Assembly (NCBI RefSeq): GCF_900107285.1
Contig: NZ_FNPK01000015.1
Span: 26,813-90,812 of the forward strand
DNA: 64,000 bases
Direction: 5' to 3'
DNA from: Acinetobacter kyonggiensis
Lineage (GTDB): Bacteria > Pseudomonadota > Gammaproteobacteria > Pseudomonadales > Moraxellaceae
Below the pieces are notes generated by a model. The model saw nothing but the letters and a program-made list of their open reading frames with translations, did not search any database and was not told where the DNA came from. Numbering within the stretch: position 1 is the first letter of the stretch; the number at the start of each line of letters is the position of its first letter. The translations under genes were made by a program, and so were the position numbers. This document shows positions 61,001 to 64,000 of the stretch, piece after piece.

Positions 61001-61548
61001 TAAAAAATTGGAATGCCACAACCGATCATGACGTGTTCTGACTGGTGTGGAATACTTGAAGATTTACAAGAGTGGTCATCACCAAAGAAGGCAACCACAC
61101 CACCTCGTTCTGCTGTTCCTGCAAGGTTGGCATGACGGAGAACATCTCCAGAACGATCTACACCAGGGCCTTTGCCATACCACCAAGCGGTCACACCATC
61201 ATATTTACCTTGACCTGCGAGATTGGCTTGTTGAGTACCCCAAATTGCAGTAGCAGCGAGATCTTCATTTACGCCAGGTTGAAAAACAACATGATGGTCT
61301 TTGAGTATGCCTTCAACTTGCCAGAGAAAATTATCATAATTTCCAACAGGGGAACCACGATAACCAGAAATAAAACCAGCAGTATGATAACCGTTTAAAG
61401 TATCCCGCCGTGTTTGCGCAAGTGGTAAACGCACCATTGCCTGAATACCTGTCATGTAAGCAGTACCGTCATCACTTAAATATTTATCTTCAAGTGATAC
61501 ATCCTTGGTTGGAATCTTATTTGGCGTAAATTTTGTCGCGATATTCAT
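58069..61548 (-). CDS. Indolepyruvate ferredoxin oxidoreductase, fused alpha-gamma type
   Basis: A 1159-residue fusion of thiamine-diphosphate and gamma domains of 2-oxoacid:ferredoxin oxidoreductases. The N-terminal pyrimidine-binding region has FISGYRGSPVGNYDNFLWQ; the ThDP region has FCSGCPHNSSTALPEGSRA and NLGDGTYFHSGYLA. A ferredoxin-like centre is CEGCGDCSKKSNC followed by more cysteines (FSCVEGFCPSF); the gamma domain begins MVGGVGGTGVVTAGALLGMA. It decarboxylates aryl pyruvates (indolepyruvate, phenylpyruvate) to acyl-CoA. The long C-terminal tail has RIATQVLGDAIFANQ. A good AGGAG-like site precedes the ATG. It is divergent from a LysR gene that probably regulates it. Confidence 0.92.
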   Translation of the reverse strand: MNIATKFTPNKIPTKDVSLEDKYLSDDGTAYMTGIQAMVRLPLAQTRRDTLNGYHTAGFISGYRGSPVGNYDNFLWQVEGILKDHHVVFQPGVNEDLAATAIWGTQQANLAGQGKYDGVTAWWYGKGPGVDRSGDVLRHANLAGTAERGGVVAFFGDDHSCKSSSIPHQSEHVMIGCGIPIFYPTSIQQILDLGTHAVAMSRFAGVWTSMKLVSEIVETSASVHVDLDRVTPVLPKNVQMPEDGVHIRWPDHGIQQEERLYKYRLPAVLAYARENELNQVTWHCPDARIGIAASGKGYLDTIEALRILGIEGETAQQLGLRIYQVALIWPLEPQGLREFAEGLEELIVVEEKRPILEAQIKDELYALPDDKRPRVIGKACDGKGEWSTSSDEAPLIGHYEFQPEPIAKMLAARFLKLDLPESLKTQIQNRVELLEKAEQASRRVLDIAERKPFFCSGCPHNSSTALPEGSRALGGIGCHFIAVSLDRGTETFSQMGGEGVSWAGASHFTNEKHIFANLGDGTYFHSGYLAIRQAIAAKINMTYKILYNDAVAMTGGQHVDGHLSVAQLTRQLDAEGITKQVIVTDEPELIHAEEGIAAHVEIYHRNELDDVQRKLREISGVTALIYVQTCASEKRRRRKRNAYPDIAERVFINSEICEGCGDCSKKSNCLSIEPVETALGTKRQINQSSCNKDFSCVEGFCPSFVTVHTRDTKRPEIFEGIDAGWPEKPIIPELDQHPIRIMVGGVGGTGVVTAGALLGMAAHLEGKAARIMDMAGLAQKGGTVYSYIQLATEDDQISATKIPAGQCDLLIGADAIVAGSNAALSRLKADAVVIVNEDGSPTSDFLESRDWYAPITDLIHRLRGRTTQGKLVSLPATRIATQVLGDAIFANQILLGMAWQSGQIPLKRESIEQAIRLNGTAAEKNLEAFRIGCHLMSDPDLAKRIIATIPTTRKPTTLAELVEDRSARLVEYWNQDYAIQYRTLMEQAAKVLPEELTGTIATQLYRVMAYKDEYEVARLLTGKSFKQSIEAQFGQGLRLTYHLAPPALGAHGIIRKRAFGYWMRIPMMILARLQWLRETFLDPFALQQERQKEHAWRDRYIAFVKDISSAPENYDLSVAEKIAKLPADVRGFGHVKTQAMDAAIQRWDELSLSLRKEHE

Positions 61549-61750
61549 TTATGTCTCCTTAGAATTTTGTAGTTCGAGCTACTTTCTTATTTCAACATCC
61601 GGTTGAATATTTGGAGTAAATGACATACTTAGATAAAAATTGATCAGTTCATTTAAGGCATTAGAACGGTTCAATGTATGTACATTAATGTCATTGTGGT
61701 TGATCCAGACTGGTGCAACAATGCGTAAATTAGAAAAAGATATTTACGTT

Positions 61751-62689
61751 ATGCGCAAAAATCTTGATGGTGGATTACTACATGCAATGCATGCTTTCCT
61801 AAAAGTCATTGATAGTGGAAGTTTTACGGCTGCCGCAGAGCAGATGGAACTTACAACAGCGCAAGTGTCCCGACTCATTAGCGAGTTAGAAGGGCGTTTA
61901 GGAACAAAATTACTACAACGATCTACGAGACAGCACGCGTTGACCGATATTGGTGCAACTTATGCAGAGCAATGCCGTCAAGTGCTGGCAATGGTGGGAG
62001 AGGCCGAAGCTCAAGCAATGGGAATGGCAAGCAAACCACAGGGGCGGTTACGTGTTTTGAGTATGGCGAGTTTTGGTCATCATTATGTGTCTCCGATGAT
62101 GGCTGAGTTCTGTCAAACCTATCCAGAGCTTACGGTTGAATACCGTACTTCGCAGAATGTACCAGACCTTTTAGGTAAAGGAATTGACGTAAGTTTATAT
62201 CTCACGGAATCTTTGGCGGACTCAAGATTTGTTGCTCGTCGAGTTGGGACAATATTTTCATTACTTTGCGCATCACCAGCCTATTTAGAAAAATATGGCG
62301 AACCGAAATCATTAGATGATCTACAAAAACACGCATGTTTAAGATTGGTGAATCCATCTATTACACCGCAATGGCATCTCGTAAGTGAAAATAGTTGTTC
62401 GTATCAAATTGATATTACAGGGCCATTGATTGCAGATACACCAGAACTATTACTAGACATGGTGCAGCAAGATATGGGCATCGCATTGCTTCCAACATTT
62501 GCTGTGATTGAGGCTGTACGTACTGGACGATTACGTCGCGTCTTAGCAGATTGGAGATCACCTGATATTGGTGTTTATACCTTACTACCATCACGTCATT
62601 TTATTGATGCTAAAACAAGAGCATGGTTAACGTGGGTTGAGCAGCATATTTCGCCTAAAATTCAGAGTGATACAGACTATTTTTTATAA
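61751..62689 (+). CDS. LysR-family transcriptional regulator
   Basis: A 312-residue regulator. The N-terminal winged HTH reads FLKVIDSGSFTAAAEQMELT and continues TAQVSRLISELEGRLGTKLL; the effector domain follows, with RRVGTIFSLLCASPAYLEKYG and MVQQDMGIALLPTFAVIEAV. The frame opens at 61640 (349 residues), but the first about 37 residues are unlike LysR proteins; ATG 61751 puts the HTH where it belongs, although its ribosome-binding site is weak. It is divergent from the indolepyruvate oxidoreductase gene and presumably controls it; effector unknown. Confidence 0.88.
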   Translation: MRKNLDGGLLHAMHAFLKVIDSGSFTAAAEQMELTTAQVSRLISELEGRLGTKLLQRSTRQHALTDIGATYAEQCRQVLAMVGEAEAQAMGMASKPQGRLRVLSMASFGHHYVSPMMAEFCQTYPELTVEYRTSQNVPDLLGKGIDVSLYLTESLADSRFVARRVGTIFSLLCASPAYLEKYGEPKSLDDLQKHACLRLVNPSITPQWHLVSENSCSYQIDITGPLIADTPELLLDMVQQDMGIALLPTFAVIEAVRTGRLRRVLADWRSPDIGVYTLLPSRHFIDAKTRAWLTWVEQHISPKIQSDTDYFL

Positions 62690-62769
62690 TCCCAGTTTGT
62701 TGTTAAGATCATTAAGGAAAACATTAAATAAAAAAGTAGATTTACCACGAACCACAGTCCATAGATAAG

Positions 62770-62985
62770 ATGTCGGTAAAGATTGGTGAACAGACACATA
62801 TACAAAACAGTCAGTATGATAGATCAAAGGGAGTTTTAACCAAGGCTGATTATGTGTACATGCGCGATCTGCTGGAGACAGTGTTAGAGCAACTGCAAAA
62901 TTCAGAATTAGATAACGATATAGAAATAGATCAGCTCAAACAGTTTTTTATAAAATTAGATCATCATGTTGAGCGTATGAGATAG
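62770..62985 (+). CDS. Small hypothetical protein
   Basis: A 71-residue acidic, helical protein: SRSKG-like N-terminus (YDRSKGVLTKADYVYMRDLL) and a coiled-coil-like LLETVLEQLQNSELDNDIEI, ending DHHVERMR. GATAAG precedes the ATG. Not recognised. Its stop lies 10 nt before the dif-like site at 62995, and its charged composition argues for a real gene rather than noise. Confidence 0.5.
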   Translation: MSVKIGEQTHIQNSQYDRSKGVLTKADYVYMRDLLETVLEQLQNSELDNDIEIDQLKQFFIKLDHHVERMR

Positions 62986-62994
62986 CGCGTCAGA

Positions 62995-63022
62995 TTTCGG
63001 CATAATGTATATTATGTTACTT
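62995..63022 (+). other. dif-like XerCD site, diverged, inverted to the main dif
   Basis: XerC-like half TTTCGGCATAA (62995-63005), centre TGTATA (63006-63011), XerD-like half TTATGTTACTT (63012-63022). The centre is the same as at E. coli dif, and the XerD half differs from the canonical TTATGTTAAAT at two positions. Orientation is opposite to the site at 63873, so XerD halves face inward. Confidence 0.6.
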
Positions 63023-63411
63023 AGCTTACTCAACATCATGAATAAACTTGTTCAGATTCATGATGTTGAGCTGCGACTACAGTCGAACTGTAGTAGGTCG
63101 CAGTCTTGGATATTCTATTTGTCTTATGTTCACCTAGAATCTAGTTCACAATTAAATTTATGTTTAATAAACAATAAATTTAATTACTTAGAGCACTAAA
63201 GTGATAAATTATAAAATATTTGGTTCATGAACCTAGCTATGAATACATATTTTCCTACTAAAAAGGTCTTAAGAATAGACTAAGTTTGTCTAGGAGAGTG
63301 GTGGCAGTCCACCACTAATTAAAAGATGTCTACAAAATCGGTGGCTATTCAATAAGTGTAGTTTACTATTTGATATAAAATATTATGCTGAGACTAGGGT
63401 TTTGATAGCTA
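63023..63411. repeat. Structured non-coding repeat element, copy B, and flanking non-coding sequence
   Basis: Copy B proper spans about 63025-63170. Its stem is CTCAACATCATGAAT (63029-63043), a 12-nt loop and ATTCATGATGTTGAG (63056-63070). A second hairpin follows (CTACAGT/ACTGTAG within CTGCGA/TCGCAG, 63071-63103), then GGATATTCTATTT and an AATTAAATTTAT/ATAAATTTAATT stem at 63150-63185. The remaining bases to 63411 are AT-rich and show no gene. Confidence 0.6.
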
Positions 63412-63645
63412 CTAATTCTGTTTGGCTTTTTGGCGTAAGACATACAGATATAAGCTTTCTACTTTTTCACGTGCCAATGGTGTGGTACGTAAGAATCGCA
63501 ATGATGATTTAATACTTGGATCTATGCAAAAACATCTAATTTCAATTTTACGATTTAAGCCTTCAAAGCCACCGTAGTAATCCAATAATTCATCCAAAAT
63601 GTCAGCAAGTTTTTTGCCGTGTAAAGGGTCATTGGAGGTGTTCAT
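63412..63645 (-). CDS. VF530-family DNA-binding protein (DUF2132)
   Basis: A 77-residue protein matching the VF530 family: NDPLHGKKLADILDELLDYY at the start, then IEIRCFCIDPSIKSSLRFLR and TTPLAREKVESLYLYVLRQ. The family has a small alpha/beta DNA-binding-like fold solved for a Vibrio fischeri member; function is not known. It lies between two inverted dif-like sites, like the single passenger of a dif module. Confidence 0.9.
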   Translation of the reverse strand: MNTSNDPLHGKKLADILDELLDYYGGFEGLNRKIEIRCFCIDPSIKSSLRFLRTTPLAREKVESLYLYVLRQKAKQN

Positions 63646-63872
63646 AATAGATCAACCATATTTTGGGAGGCCATTATTATAACCTGAGCTAGTTAGAAAA
63701 TGAGAGGGTTGGAATTTAAACGTAATTAACATAGAAAATTACAGCTTATCTTCTTATTTACAACAGTGCTGATGCATAAAATATTTCAAATAATTAATAA
63801 TTCAAAGAAAGCTTTTTAATATATGCTACCGTTAAAAAGCTACAAGAAAACGGCCTCTTTCATGTGTACGCT
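63646..63872. other. Non-coding interval before dif
   Basis: About 227 bases, AT-rich. AGCTTTTTAA (63810-63819) and TTAAAAAGCT (63832-63841) form a 10-bp perfect inverted repeat 31 bp before the dif site; it could be a terminator or a protein-binding site near dif. No gene is visible. Confidence 0.5.
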
Positions 63873-63900
63873 ATTTAACATAATATACATTATACGAAAC
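63873..63900 (-). other. dif site (XerCD recombination site), probable chromosome terminus
   Basis: On the minus strand: XerC half GTTTCGTATAA (63890-63900), centre TGTATA (63884-63889), XerD half TTATGTTAAAT (63873-63883). The XerD half and centre are identical to E. coli dif, and the whole 28 bp differs at three positions. This marks where XerC/XerD resolve chromosome dimers. Confidence 0.8.
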
Positions 63901-63905
63901 CAATG

Positions 63906-64000
63906 TGTAAGCCCCAAATAGAAATGTCCGGTTTCTCCAAAGTAAAAATGTCCGCTTTTAGAATATATGCTTTTGCGATTTTCTTAGCGGACGGTTTGAT
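63906..64000. mobile_element. Terminal part of an insertion sequence, probably IS1202-like, beside dif
   Basis: After 5 bp (CAATG, 63901-63905) from the XerC half, an IS-like end starts TGTAAGCCCCAAATAG. Repeated AAATGTCCG occurs at 63922-63930 and 63946-63954, the kind of internal repeats bound by a transposase. Some IS1202-family elements are reported to insert next to Xer sites about 5 bp from the XerC half, as here. The transposase lies beyond the window, so the family is inferred from the end and the target. Confidence 0.6.

Noticed and set aside
1..64000. CRISPR arrays, tRNA or rRNA genes, prophage
   Set aside because: No regularly spaced repeats, no cloverleaf or rRNA-like sequence, and no phage structural genes were noticed on either strand.

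Overview
The window looks like an Acinetobacter (Moraxellaceae) chromosome. It is AT-rich, and it carries gene sets typical of that genus: isovalerate/leucine degradation genes, an acetoin dehydrogenase cluster with its own lipoyl synthase, the folate-independent methionine synthase pair MesX/MesD, a fused OsmC-YcaO protein, a fused indolepyruvate ferredoxin oxidoreductase, and a VF530 protein. This was judged by reading alone. No database search or base-composition calculation was run.

Layout. 1-5.4 kb: left-edge fragment of methylcrotonyl-CoA carboxylase beta subunit and isovaleryl-CoA dehydrogenase (minus strand), facing a TetR regulator, an acyl-CoA synthetase and a thioesterase-like protein. 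5.5-9.5 kb: a PKD/lyase-like lipoprotein, then OsmC-YcaO behind a long structured leader. 9.7-19.5 kb: acetoin/2,3-butanediol catabolism, made of a GAF-domain regulator and lipA on the minus strand and acoA-acoB-acoC-lpd-bdhA-budC on the plus strand. The cluster abuts a shortened thiS-like remnant and thiG. 20.5-38.6 kb: an iron/siderophore block. A FecI sigma factor, FecR and two STN-type TonB-dependent receptors run leftward. From the same Fur-box-containing interval, an operon of DUF3649, PepSY, DUF3325, an RND adaptor, two RND pumps and an outer-membrane channel runs rightward. I infer a system for siderophore uptake, periplasmic iron release and re-export.

38.9-49.7 kb: hchA, chromate resistance (chrB-chrA), the Kup potassium transporter, an MFS carrier with a coupled tiny membrane protein, a divergent TetR gene with two copies of one operator, and a third TonB receptor. 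50.1-56.0 kb: a secreted acetamidase/formamidase-family protein, a non-coding stretch with a LysR gene remnant, then mesX-mesD, a flavin reductase and a TauE/SafE exporter. 56.1-62.7 kb: a REP/MITE-like element, a DUF1826-like gene, a HEPN-like gene, and the 1159-residue indolepyruvate ferredoxin oxidoreductase facing a LysR gene.

62.8-64.0 kb: the right edge looks like the chromosome terminus. A 28-bp site almost identical to E. coli dif lies at 63873-63900. An insertion-sequence-like end begins exactly 5 bp beyond its XerC half. A second, diverged dif-like site lies 0.85 kb away in inverted orientation, and the two flank a VF530 gene and a structured repeat. A related copy of that repeat lies at 51.4 kb, and the two copies share a hairpin with compensatory base changes. 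The dif/insertion-sequence/inverted-dif arrangement and the covarying repeat are the least ordinary things in the window.
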